Source: Sutcliffiella tianshenii (GTDB lineage: Bacteria > Bacillota > Bacilli > Bacillales > Bacillaceae_I). From it: a DNA stretch of 64,000 nucleotides. The stretch is taken from assembly GCF_016908565.1 (NCBI RefSeq), contig NZ_JAFBED010000003.1, positions 248,001 to 312,000 of the forward strand, given 5' to 3'. Under the pieces are notes generated by a model. The model was not told where the DNA came from. It saw only the letters and a program-made list of their open reading frames with translations, and did no database searches. Below are positions 34,184 through 42,291 of the stretch, one piece after another; position 1 is the stretch's first letter; every line of letters begins with the position of its first letter. The position numbers and the translations under genes were made by a program.

Positions 34184-34201
34184 TTCGTTTAGCTAAACGA
34201 A
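34184..34201. promoter_or_regulatory. Perfect 18-bp palindrome upstream of the exporter operon
   Basis: TTCGTTTAGCTAAACGAA equals its own complement and probably binds a dimeric repressor of the MarR or TetR type. A second, looser repeat (GTTGAAT at 34145, ATTCAAC at 34170) lies nearer the gene. Confidence 0.6.
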
Positions 34202-34342
34202 TATCTTGAATTATTACTTTTATCTTCCTATCATACCTTTTTTACTATGTTTTTTAAATAGTTTGAATTATTATTATGAAGTATAAAGGTATATTTTTTT
34301 ATTTTATAAAACCAAAGTTGAAAAACAAAGGAGGAAGCGGCT

Positions 34343-35833
34343 ATGTATCATCCAAAGCTTGCCGACCTGGTGAATGAGTGGTTGCCAGAAGCGACAATCG
34401 AGCAATTGCAGGGGGCCCTTGAGAATGGGGAAATCACCTCGAAGGAACTGGTACTTATGTACCTCCATCGGATCGGGCAGCACGATAAAAAGGGAATATC
34501 CCTTAATTCGATCCTGGAAATCAATCCTGATGCGGTTTTCATTGCCGAAGCACTTGACCTGGAAAGATGGAGAAAAGGTGCACGGGGACCTCTTCACGGC
34601 ATCCCTGTCCTCGTAAAGGATAATATCGATACTGGAGACCATATGCACACAAGCGCCGGATCGGTCGCCTTGGCTGAACACAACGCGGCTGAAGACTCCT
34701 TCGTTGCCAAACAGCTTCGGGATGCCGGTGCCATCATCCTCGGAAAAACGAATATGACGGAATGGGCCAACTTCATGACAAAGAATATGCCGAGCGGATA
34801 CAGCTCACGAGGCGGACAGGTGTTGAATCCGTATGGTCCCGGTAAGTTTGATGTCGGGGGCTCAAGCAGCGGATCGGGTGCCGCGATCGCTGCCAACTTT
34901 GCCGTTGCTGCAATAGGGACGGAAACTTCAGGCTCCATCCTTAGTCCTGCGAGTATGAATTCCCTCGTTGGCATCAAGCCGACAGTAGGATTGATCAGCC
35001 GCAGGGGCATCATCCCGATTACATACAGCCAGGATACTGCAGGGCCAATGACAAGGACTGTAAAAGACGCGGCGATCCTGTTGAGTGCTCTCACTTCAAC
35101 AGATAAGTCTGATTCCGCTACCCTTTCCAACCCAAACCCAGGCCTATCTTATACTTCTTTTCTTTTAAAAGAAGGATTGCACGGCATGCGGATCGGAATT
35201 GCGCGAGACCCATTCTTTACGTATCTGTCCGATGAAGAGGCACTTGTCATGGAAGAAGCGATTGCCTGTCTCAGGGAAAATGGAGCGATTGTTGTAGATA
35301 ACGTCAACATTCCTTTTTCAAAAGAGAAATGGGACTACCATACCCTTTTCTATGAGTTCAAACCCAGCCTTAACGCCTATCTAAGCAAGACCGGCCCTCA
35401 TGTACCGGTCAAAAGCCTGAAGGACCTGATCGCCTTCAACAAAAAGGACTCGGGCAAAATGCTCAAATACGACCAGACCGTTTTGATAGAATCCGAGAAT
35501 CTGAGCGGGTCCCTGACCGAGGAGGAGTACCTCGTCAGCAGGGAGCGTGACCTGTTTCGCACACAGGAGGGCGGAATTGATGCCTGCATGGACGGGTATG
35601 AACTCGATGCCATCCTCACTCCTAATAATTTCGGTGCGAGTCTCCCAGCCAAGGCCGGATACCCTTCCATCACCGTTCCAGGCGGGTACACGCCAGAGGG
35701 CAAGCCGGTCGGTGTGACCTTCACCGCCAGAGCTTATGAGGAAAGCACCTTGATCCAAATCGGCTATGCATATGAGCAGGCAACCTTACACAGAAAAGCA
35801 CCTGTACTACAAAAAAAGGAGGTAAAATCATGA
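34343..35833 (+). CDS. Amidase-signature family hydrolase
   Basis: Hydrolyses an amide bond; the substrate is unknown. The 496-aa protein has the Ser-cisSer-Lys triad: K92 (VLVKDNIDTGD), the GGSSSGSGAA loop near 172-181 with the cis-Ser, and the nucleophile S198 in GTETSGSIL. GIKPTVGLISRRGIIP and DTAGPMTRTVKDAA follow as expected. The sequence is more like stand-alone peptide or aliphatic amidases than GatA. AAAGGAGGAAGCGGCT precedes the ATG. The next gene, an M20 dipeptidase, starts within its stop codon (ATGA), so the pair should act in one route, perhaps breakdown of a peptide-like amide. Confidence 0.9.
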   Translation: MYHPKLADLVNEWLPEATIEQLQGALENGEITSKELVLMYLHRIGQHDKKGISLNSILEINPDAVFIAEALDLERWRKGARGPLHGIPVLVKDNIDTGDHMHTSAGSVALAEHNAAEDSFVAKQLRDAGAIILGKTNMTEWANFMTKNMPSGYSSRGGQVLNPYGPGKFDVGGSSSGSGAAIAANFAVAAIGTETSGSILSPASMNSLVGIKPTVGLISRRGIIPITYSQDTAGPMTRTVKDAAILLSALTSTDKSDSATLSNPNPGLSYTSFLLKEGLHGMRIGIARDPFFTYLSDEEALVMEEAIACLRENGAIVVDNVNIPFSKEKWDYHTLFYEFKPSLNAYLSKTGPHVPVKSLKDLIAFNKKDSGKMLKYDQTVLIESENLSGSLTEEEYLVSRERDLFRTQEGGIDACMDGYELDAILTPNNFGASLPAKAGYPSITVPGGYTPEGKPVGVTFTARAYEESTLIQIGYAYEQATLHRKAPVLQKKEVKS

Positions 35834-37197
35834 CCTTTCAAACCTATTTACAAGACCAGCGGACCAAGCATTTGGAGGAGCTTTTCGAGCTTCTTTCCAT
35901 CCCTAGCATCAGCGCCCTTCCCGACCATAAGGAAGATACCCACCGTGCAGCGGAATGGTTCGCTTCGGCACTCCGCAATCTTGGCATGGACAATGTCGAG
36001 CTGTATCCGACGAAGGGCCATCCGATTGTTTATGGAGAATGGCTGAAGGCAAAAAATAAACCAACTGTCCTCATCTATGGGCATTACGACGTTCAACCGG
36101 TAGATCCGCTTCATTTATGGGACACCCCTCCTTTCCAGCCAGACATCCGTGATGAAAGCATATACGCTCGCGGTGCCAGTGATGACAAAGGACAGACCTT
36201 CATGCACCTGAAGGCACTCGAGGCGATCCTGAAGACGACCGGCACCCTTCCATTCAATTTCAAAATTTGCATCGAAGGCGAAGAGGAAGTCGGCAGCCCG
36301 AACCTGCCTGTTTTCATCGAGGAAAAGAAGAGCATGCTTGCTGCAGATGTCATCGTCGTTTCAGACACGGCGATGATCGAAGAGGACAAGCCTACCATCT
36401 GCTACGGCCTGCGTGGTATGTGCGGATTTCAGCTTGACGTAAAGGGGCCCCGCCGAGACCTGCATTCCGGGCTTTATGGAGGTAGCGTACAGAACCCGAT
36501 CCATGCCGTAGTCGAGCTTCTGCAATCCTTTCACGATAAGGATGGTGTCATTACGGTCGATGGCTTCTATGATAAGGTCGTACCGTTGACCGAGGATGAA
36601 AAGGCTGCTTTTGAGGCATTGAATGCATCAGAGGAAAGCGTCATGAAAGAGGTCGGGGTCACAGAGCTGTTCGGGGAGAAGGGCTACACCCACTTGGAAA
36701 GAACATGGGTCCGCCCGACACTTGAAGTGAACGGGATCTATGGCGGCTTCAAGGGCGAAGGCATCAAGACTGTCCTGCCTTCCGAGGCACACGCCAAAAT
36801 CACGTGCCGACTGGTACCAGATCAGGACCCGGATGAAATCCTCGAGCTTCTGCAAAAGCATGTGAAGGAAAACACGCCACCTGGGGTTGAAGTGACTGTC
36901 AGCCTGTTCGATAAAGGCGCACCATTTGTCACGCCATTTGACCACCCGGCCATCCAGGCGGCAAGCCGTGCCTTTGAAAAAGTATTCGATGTACCGACCG
37001 CTTTCACACGCGGCGGAGGCTCCCTGCCAATCGTCTCCAATCTGGATGAAATCCTGAAAGCGCCGATCGTGCTGATGGGCTTCGGCTTGCCATCGGATAA
37101 CGTCCATGCTCCAAACGAGAACTTCAAACTGAAGAATTTTGACAAAGGTCTGCTTACGCTCTGCCATTATTGGGAGGAGCTTGCAGGAGTTCTTTGA
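35830..37197 (+). CDS. M20-family dipeptidase
   Basis: Zinc-dependent exopeptidase of 455 aa. Metal-site motifs are visible: GHYDVQPVD near residue 87, GASDDKGQ near 118 with the bridging Asp, and CIEGEEEVGSPN near 151 with the catalytic Glu pair. A lid domain (about 190-350) and the C-terminal GGGSLPIV and GFGLPSDNVHAPNE motifs follow. It belongs to the carnosinase-like group that cuts dipeptides. AAAGGAGGTAAAATC lies in the amidase gene and the ATG overlaps its stop, so they are coupled. A strong terminator follows. Confidence 0.93.
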   Translation: MTFQTYLQDQRTKHLEELFELLSIPSISALPDHKEDTHRAAEWFASALRNLGMDNVELYPTKGHPIVYGEWLKAKNKPTVLIYGHYDVQPVDPLHLWDTPPFQPDIRDESIYARGASDDKGQTFMHLKALEAILKTTGTLPFNFKICIEGEEEVGSPNLPVFIEEKKSMLAADVIVVSDTAMIEEDKPTICYGLRGMCGFQLDVKGPRRDLHSGLYGGSVQNPIHAVVELLQSFHDKDGVITVDGFYDKVVPLTEDEKAAFEALNASEESVMKEVGVTELFGEKGYTHLERTWVRPTLEVNGIYGGFKGEGIKTVLPSEAHAKITCRLVPDQDPDEILELLQKHVKENTPPGVEVTVSLFDKGAPFVTPFDHPAIQAASRAFEKVFDVPTAFTRGGGSLPIVSNLDEILKAPIVLMGFGLPSDNVHAPNENFKLKNFDKGLLTLCHYWEELAGVL

Positions 37198-37214
37198 TAT
37201 GATCTATTAGTTGA

Positions 37215-37264
37215 AAAAAACTGTCCGATACACCTTGCTACAGGCATTCGGACAGTTTTTTTTT
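37215..37264 (+). terminator. Terminator of the amidase-dipeptidase operon
   Basis: Stem AAAAACTGTCCGA/TCGGACAGTTTTT with an 18-nt loop and nine T. Confidence 0.93.
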
Positions 37265-37290
37265 GCGGGTGAATGTGAGATTAATAGAAA

Positions 37291-38124
37291 TTAAATCGAC
37301 CTGACAAACACACTCTTTTCTTTATATGTACGAATTTCCATTTCCATAGAAGGTATTTCTCTTTCCAGCAGGGCGAAAACATCCCTGATAATCCCTTCTA
37401 GAACACGCAACCCTTCAACCGGGTGCAGGACCAAGACTTCCTCCATCCTCTCTGTAAAGCCATCCGGCAGTACAGACATCCTCCCTAAGCTCTTCCTTTG
37501 CCATTTATAGGCTGGATGATGGACATACATCCTATTCAAACCGAACATTGCACCCATAAGCTTCGATTGGACACTGACCATCACCTGATAGAGCATAAGC
37601 CAATCCTCACGGTTTAAGAGCGCTTCACGGTTCCCCCAGCGGCTACCAAAGTCGAGATTATCCAGAATCATCTTTTCCCTCAGAGTATCTGGATACACAC
37701 TAACTTTTTCTTTCAGATCCAAGAGCAGACTATGCCCAAATAAAGGCTTACCATCCTGAAAGGAAGCCACTGAACATTGCATGTCCAGACATGTATCATG
37801 ATGAAGCACGACTTTGCCAACAACACTTGTGATAGTTTCAGATAAAAAGCTACTAATCTCAAATTTCACACCATCATGCCAGTATGTTTCCGACCACTCC
37901 TCGTCCTCATATTCATGAAAATCAATTACCTTTCCTCCCACCTTTTCAATCGGACCCATTCTATCACTGTCATCCGGTGCTTCACGCCATAGGAGATGCA
38001 GCTCAATGTCCGAATAGGAATCCTCCCAATCCCTTGAAACGGACCCAGCAATCATAATCGCTTCCACCTTTGGATTTTCTTCATATACCTTTGCCATTTT
38101 TTCCGCTAAAGCTTTTAATTCCAT
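37291..38124 (-). CDS. Nucleotidyltransferase-fold protein, 277 aa
   Basis: The N-terminal 90 residues have the pol-beta type nucleotidyltransferase motif GSVSRDWEDSYSDIEL (27-42), close to the GS-x-R/D-x-D pattern but with Asp-x-Glu, and a third acidic residue expected near VIDFHEYEDE. The remaining 180 residues are helical, as in the aminoglycoside-nucleotidyltransferase-like and DUF4037-type proteins. The substrate is unknown; a resistance-type enzyme acting on a small molecule is one option. The start follows GGGGATGCTAA. It begins 22 bp after the D-threonine-aldolase-like gene, so the two are likely co-transcribed. Confidence 0.75.
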   Translation of the reverse strand: MELKALAEKMAKVYEENPKVEAIMIAGSVSRDWEDSYSDIELHLLWREAPDDSDRMGPIEKVGGKVIDFHEYEDEEWSETYWHDGVKFEISSFLSETITSVVGKVVLHHDTCLDMQCSVASFQDGKPLFGHSLLLDLKEKVSVYPDTLREKMILDNLDFGSRWGNREALLNREDWLMLYQVMVSVQSKLMGAMFGLNRMYVHHPAYKWQRKSLGRMSVLPDGFTERMEEVLVLHPVEGLRVLEGIIRDVFALLEREIPSMEMEIRTYKEKSVFVRSI

Positions 38125-38146
38125 TTAGCATCCCCGTCTTCTATCT

Positions 38147-39253
38147 TTATTTATTTTTACCCCTCGCATCAACCTTCCAGTTGCCTACAACCCGCTCGCC
38201 ATCCACTAGCGTATATTCATCAAACTGGTTCACTACCGTGCAGGCATGGTTCGGAATGATCCGGACTTTATCGTTCAACTTCAAGGTTGGCTTTTCTTCA
38301 AAAACGACCACCCCGTGCTCCTCGGAAAGCCGCTCGATTATCAGACCTGGATGCCCGAGGATATAGCCGTACCCTTTTACGGAATCCAGCCCATGTGCTC
38401 CTTTGTCGAGGCAGAGTGTTTTGCTTCCGGCATCGATCACGATTCTATCCTCATACACACCAACAACAGACGCCAATACAGTCAGGGCACAATCATCATG
38501 ACTCGCCACACCCAGTCCTACTTGAATGGCGTCATAAAAGACGGCATTGCCCGGCCGCACTTCTGTTATCCCTTCCACTTTGCCGGAGATTTCGTAGGTT
38601 GGCGTAGATCCGACACTTCTCACCTGGATCGGTATTCCTGCCTTCTCGCATTCTTCTGCGCTTTCCACAACCGCCTTTGCTTCAGCAAGTGCGATCTCTT
38701 CAATCTTCTCTTTGGTCGAGGCCCCATAAGCATGTCCTGCGTGTGTAAAAATGCCGCCAACCCTAAGCTTTGATAAAAAAAGGACGGCTTGTGCAAGCTT
38801 GAGCGCCGACTTGCCCGGCTCCACTCCGCATCGGTTCAGCCCACTGTTCACCTTTATCCACACTTCCAAGGAATGGGGAGTGGATTCAAGCCCTTTTTGA
38901 AGCAGCTTGATCTGTTCAAGGCTGTCCACCGAAATCTTCAGATCCACTCCCCTGTTCAACAGCCCGATGACCCGCTTGATTTTTTCAGGGCTGGATATCG
39001 GATAGGCAATGAGAATATCCTTGATCCCTGCACTTGCCATAACTTCCGCTTCTTCGATTTTCGCGGTCGTAATGCCGACTGCCCCACTTTCAAGCTGCAG
39101 CTCGGCGATTTTAATCGACTTATGGGTTTTTATATGGGGACGGAGCTTTAGACCGTGGTCCTTCGCAAATCCGCTCACCCTGTTAATATTGGTTTTTAAC
39201 TTTTGCAAGTCTAAAAGTAGGGACGGCGTGTCCACCTCATGGAAACTATTCAT
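38147..39253 (-). CDS. D-threonine aldolase / D-serine dehydratase-like PLP enzyme
   Basis: Fold-type III PLP enzyme of 368 aa with an alanine racemase-like barrel. The PLP lysine is K42 in RPHIKTHK; THAGHAYG near 170 and SVGSTPTYE near 213 contact the cofactor phosphate. The C-terminal PNHACTVVN gives H336 and C338, the metal-binding pair of D-threonine aldolases and D-serine dehydratases. The reaction is probably retro-aldol cleavage or dehydration of a D-beta-hydroxy amino acid; which one is not decidable. AAGGAG precedes the ATG by ten bases. It is first in a unit with a nucleotidyltransferase. Confidence 0.88.
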   Translation of the reverse strand: MNSFHEVDTPSLLLDLQKLKTNINRVSGFAKDHGLKLRPHIKTHKSIKIAELQLESGAVGITTAKIEEAEVMASAGIKDILIAYPISSPEKIKRVIGLLNRGVDLKISVDSLEQIKLLQKGLESTPHSLEVWIKVNSGLNRCGVEPGKSALKLAQAVLFLSKLRVGGIFTHAGHAYGASTKEKIEEIALAEAKAVVESAEECEKAGIPIQVRSVGSTPTYEISGKVEGITEVRPGNAVFYDAIQVGLGVASHDDCALTVLASVVGVYEDRIVIDAGSKTLCLDKGAHGLDSVKGYGYILGHPGLIIERLSEEHGVVVFEEKPTLKLNDKVRIIPNHACTVVNQFDEYTLVDGERVVGNWKVDARGKNK

Positions 39254-39386
39254 GGATAAAATGCTCCTTCCCAGATGCTTTTTTTACAATATACCACACA
39301 ATGCCATTTTTTCAGCCCTCTCCTTGCAAAAGGACAGAGCCCCCTGCATACATTATAGATAGAATTTCCGGCAAGGAGGACAAAGG

Positions 39387-40826
39387 ATGGCTATCAGCAC
39401 TGGACAGCAATATATCGACCGCATCAACCGATTACAATCCGATGTTTGGCATAATGGCAAAAAGATAACCGGAAAGATCTCCGAGCATCCTGCCTTTTCC
39501 GGCGTGATGAAAAGCCAGGCCGCCCTGTATGATATGCAGCATGATAAAAAAAGAATAGATTTGATGACTTATACGTGCGAAAAAACGGGGGAACGTATCG
39601 GCACCTCCTTTCTCCGTCCCGTGAAAAAGGAAGATCTTGAAAAGCGGAGGAAGATGATCCAGGTGTGGGCAAAAGCCTCATTCGGCATGATGGGAAGGTC
39701 TCCGGACTACAAGAACACCAACATCATGGCGCTTGCCGCCGCATCTGATATCCTGGCGGAGCAAGGTCCGCAGTTCCCCAAGAATCTCCTCCGTTTCTAT
39801 GAGACTGCCAGACGGAAAGATCTTTCTTTTACCCACACCTTCATCGCTCCACAGGTTAATCGGTCCTCCATGCACTATGAGTCCGAGGATGATATCGTCG
39901 CTGCAAGGATCGTGGATAAAAACAAGGAGGGAATTGTGATCAAGGGTGCCCGCCTGCTGGCGACACAGGGCGGGATAACCGATGAGATTATCGTTTCCTC
40001 CTCCGGCCTGAAGATGTTTGAAGAGCCTTACGCATACGCCTTCAGCATCCCAAGTAATACGGAAGGGCTTAAATTCATCTGCCGGGAATCCTTTACCTAC
40101 GATCCATCCCCTTTCAACCATCCTCTCGGCTCCCGTTTCGAGGAGATGGATTCCGTCATTGTCTTTGATAATGTGCTCGTCCCATGGGACCGCTTATTTG
40201 TGGTGGAAAATATCGAGGTCGCAAATAACCTGTATTCCAAAAGCAGCTTCAAGCCGCTTGTCCTGCATCAGGTGGTCTCCCGTCAGGTCATGAAGGCGGA
40301 ATTCGTGCTCGGGGTGGCGCAGCTGATCGTCAACACCATTGCGATCGGGGAATATCAGCATGTAAAAGAGAAAATATGTGAGATAATCATAGCCTTGGAG
40401 AATCATAAGGCACTCCTCCTCGCATCCGAAATGGGGGCCAAACCTGATCAGTGGGGTACGATGGTGCCTGACCTTGCACCGCTATCTGCCGCTACCCTGC
40501 AATTCCCGAAGGTGTACCCTAGATTCATGGAGATCCTCCAGCTCCTTGGCGCCAGCGGTCTTGTGACGATTCCCACAGAAGCCGACATGAATTCCCCCAT
40601 CAGAGGGGACATCGACCAGTATATCCAGGCCGCCTACTCAGATGCAGAGAGCCGCATAAAGCTGTTCCGTCTCGCCTGGGATGTCAGCATGAGTGCTTTC
40701 GGCTCAAGGCAAACACTATATGAACGCTTTTTCTTCGGCGATCCCAACCGCCTCACCCAAGGCCTCTACTTCGAGTACAACCGCCATCAGATAGTCGAAG
40801 ATGTGAAGAATGCGTTCGGGATTTAA
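39387..40826 (+). CDS. yoaI: HpaB-type flavin-dependent aromatic monooxygenase (YoaI-like)
   Basis: Large subunit of a two-component FADH2-using hydroxylase of the 4-hydroxyphenylacetate 3-monooxygenase family. The 479-aa protein opens with the family N-terminus, including RTPxxYI-like GQQYIDRIN and YDMQHDKKRIDLMTYTCEKTG, then THTFIAPQVNRS near 146, FDNVLVPWDRLFV near 258 and GRHQ-like ending YNRHQIVEDVKNAFGI. No flavin reductase gene (HpaC) is adjacent, so FADH2 must come from elsewhere. AGGAGGACAAAGG precedes the ATG. It is monocistronic, followed by the 44-bp palindrome. The phenolic substrate is unproven. Confidence 0.9.
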   Translation: MAISTGQQYIDRINRLQSDVWHNGKKITGKISEHPAFSGVMKSQAALYDMQHDKKRIDLMTYTCEKTGERIGTSFLRPVKKEDLEKRRKMIQVWAKASFGMMGRSPDYKNTNIMALAAASDILAEQGPQFPKNLLRFYETARRKDLSFTHTFIAPQVNRSSMHYESEDDIVAARIVDKNKEGIVIKGARLLATQGGITDEIIVSSSGLKMFEEPYAYAFSIPSNTEGLKFICRESFTYDPSPFNHPLGSRFEEMDSVIVFDNVLVPWDRLFVVENIEVANNLYSKSSFKPLVLHQVVSRQVMKAEFVLGVAQLIVNTIAIGEYQHVKEKICEIIIALENHKALLLASEMGAKPDQWGTMVPDLAPLSAATLQFPKVYPRFMEILQLLGASGLVTIPTEADMNSPIRGDIDQYIQAAYSDAESRIKLFRLAWDVSMSAFGSRQTLYERFFFGDPNRLTQGLYFEYNRHQIVEDVKNAFGI

Positions 40827-40831
40827 TGATA

Positions 40832-40875
40832 GGGGCCTGACCCTCAGCGCTTTAAAGCGCTGAGGGTCAGGCCCC
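40832..40875. terminator. Perfect 44-bp palindrome after the monooxygenase gene
   Basis: Two exact 22-bp arms beginning GGGGCCTGACCCTCAGCGCT meet with no loop bases (centre TTTAAA). It ends GGGTCAGGCCCC. No T-run follows on the plus strand, so termination efficiency is uncertain. Confidence 0.7.
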
Positions 40876-40940
40876 ATATACATACTATTCAAAATATTTT
40901 ATAATGGGACTAGTATATGTAGAGATTGCGGGGGAGCAAG

Positions 40941-41888
40941 ATGGCGGAAGTTAATATTCCTTTGAAAGAAAAGAGGGGGCGGGGACGCAAGGTGCTGCTT
41001 GGAGCGGGGCTTTTTTTGGCGATTCTGGTGTCGTTATGCCTGGTTTTCACCTTTAGTCCCACTAGTAAAATAGAAGAGAAGCCATATTTCAAGAATGATC
41101 GCCCATTGGTCATTGCCCATCAGGGTGGCGAGCTGTTGGGACCTTCCAATACGATGGCAGCTTTCAGGCAGGCGGCTGACATGGGTGTCGATGTCATTGA
41201 AACGGATATTCATATCACAAAAGATGGACATCTCGTTGCGATCCATGATCCGACTGTCGACCGCACCACCGACGGGTCCGGGACAGTTGCAGACATGACA
41301 CTCGAGGAGATTCAAGCTTTGGATGCAGGCCATCACTTTCAGGACCTGGATGGTGAGTACAGCTTCCGCGGGAAGGGAGTCTACATCCCCACTGTCGAAG
41401 AAATGTTTAAGGAATTAGGCGCTATGCGCATCGAAATAGAAATCAAGGATAGCAACCCTCCTGACAACTATGACGAGATCGCCCAGAAGCTTTGGGAATT
41501 GATCGAGGAATATGAGATGGAGGATAAAGTGCTCGTTGCAGCATTTGATCAGGATATCATCAAGAAATTCGACTCCTATGCCAAAGGACGTGTGGCGCTT
41601 GCTGGAGGCGAACAGGAGATTACGAGATTTGTCATATTCCATAAGCTCTTCATGCGCAACCTGTACCTTCCAGAAGTGGACGCTTTTCAGATCCCTCAGG
41701 AGCAGAGCATTTTCGACCTGACGAACCAGAGGCTGATCAACGACGCACAGCGAAGCGGTCTTCAGGTTCACTACTGGACCATCGATGACAAGGAGACGAT
41801 GCGCTACCTCCTTGAACGAGGTGCGGACGGGCTTATCACCAATAGGCCGGATCTCATGATCGAGCTTTTGGCGGAGATGGGATACTGA
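40941..41888 (+). CDS. Membrane-anchored glycerophosphodiester phosphodiesterase
   Basis: Hydrolyses glycerophosphodiesters to glycerol 3-phosphate and an alcohol. The 315-aa protein has a basic N-terminus, one membrane segment (about 19-40) and an outer GDPD TIM-barrel (about 57-310) with IAHQGG (catalytic His, usually HRG; here HQG), ETDIHITKDGHLVAIHD and EIEIKD. The Arg of HRGxxxxxPENT is Gln and PENT is PSNT, both notable since the Arg and Glu bind phosphate and metal. The second His (IHDPTVDRTT) is kept. I start at the ATG after GGGGGAGCAAG. Confidence 0.87.
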   Translation: MAEVNIPLKEKRGRGRKVLLGAGLFLAILVSLCLVFTFSPTSKIEEKPYFKNDRPLVIAHQGGELLGPSNTMAAFRQAADMGVDVIETDIHITKDGHLVAIHDPTVDRTTDGSGTVADMTLEEIQALDAGHHFQDLDGEYSFRGKGVYIPTVEEMFKELGAMRIEIEIKDSNPPDNYDEIAQKLWELIEEYEMEDKVLVAAFDQDIIKKFDSYAKGRVALAGGEQEITRFVIFHKLFMRNLYLPEVDAFQIPQEQSIFDLTNQRLINDAQRSGLQVHYWTIDDKETMRYLLERGADGLITNRPDLMIELLAEMGY

Positions 41889-42045
41889 GAGGCTTGAGCA
41901 GTTCTTCATCATGTTGAAGGCAAATTTTAACCCTACCCAAAGTTTCGCCCTTCATCCATCCGCTGATTAGAGCGGAGCCTCACCGTTGTGGTATGATTAC
42001 AAAGGAAAAAGGATCATACCTCTAGAGATTGGACGGGATAAAAAC

Positions 42046-42243
42046 ATGAATGGCCAAAATAGAACAGATATTAAACCTGGCATCGCTGTCAAAATCGTAT
42101 TGAAGCAGGATCAGCGTTCAGGCAAATTGACTTCCGGTATTGTGAAGGATATCCTTACAAAATCAAGCTTCCATCCCCACGGCATCAAGGTACGTCTAGA
42201 AGACGGCCAAGTCGGGCGTGTGAAGGAAATAGAAAAGGCCTGA
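42046..42243 (+). CDS. ywbE: YwbE-family protein
   Basis: A 65-aa protein made of the YwbE domain: NGQNRTDIKPGIAVKIVLKQ, then RSGKLTSGIVKDILTKS, HPHGIKVRLEDGQVGRV. It folds as a small beta-barrel with the look of a nucleic-acid-binding KOW-like module; no function is established. The ATG has only a weak GGGA site, but a start 20 codons upstream would add residues absent from the family. The stop codon lies in the 5' arm of a shared terminator. Confidence 0.85.
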   Translation: MNGQNRTDIKPGIAVKIVLKQDQRSGKLTSGIVKDILTKSSFHPHGIKVRLEDGQVGRVKEIEKA

Positions 42244-42291
42244 GCCCGCTGCTTTAGTACTTTATCGCAGCGGGGGTCAGGCCCCTTTTTT
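42239..42291. terminator. Bidirectional terminator between ywbE and the MFS gene
   Basis: GGCCTGA and CCCGCTGC pair with GCAGCGGG and TCAGGCC; seven T follow. The outer arm is the same GGGGTCAGGCCCC motif as at 40832. Confidence 0.85.

Noticed and set aside
34105-34342. bmrB-like leader peptide and attenuator
   Set aside because: No short frame with a ribosome binding site and no overlapping hairpins were seen; the region is very AT-rich and contains palindromic operators instead.
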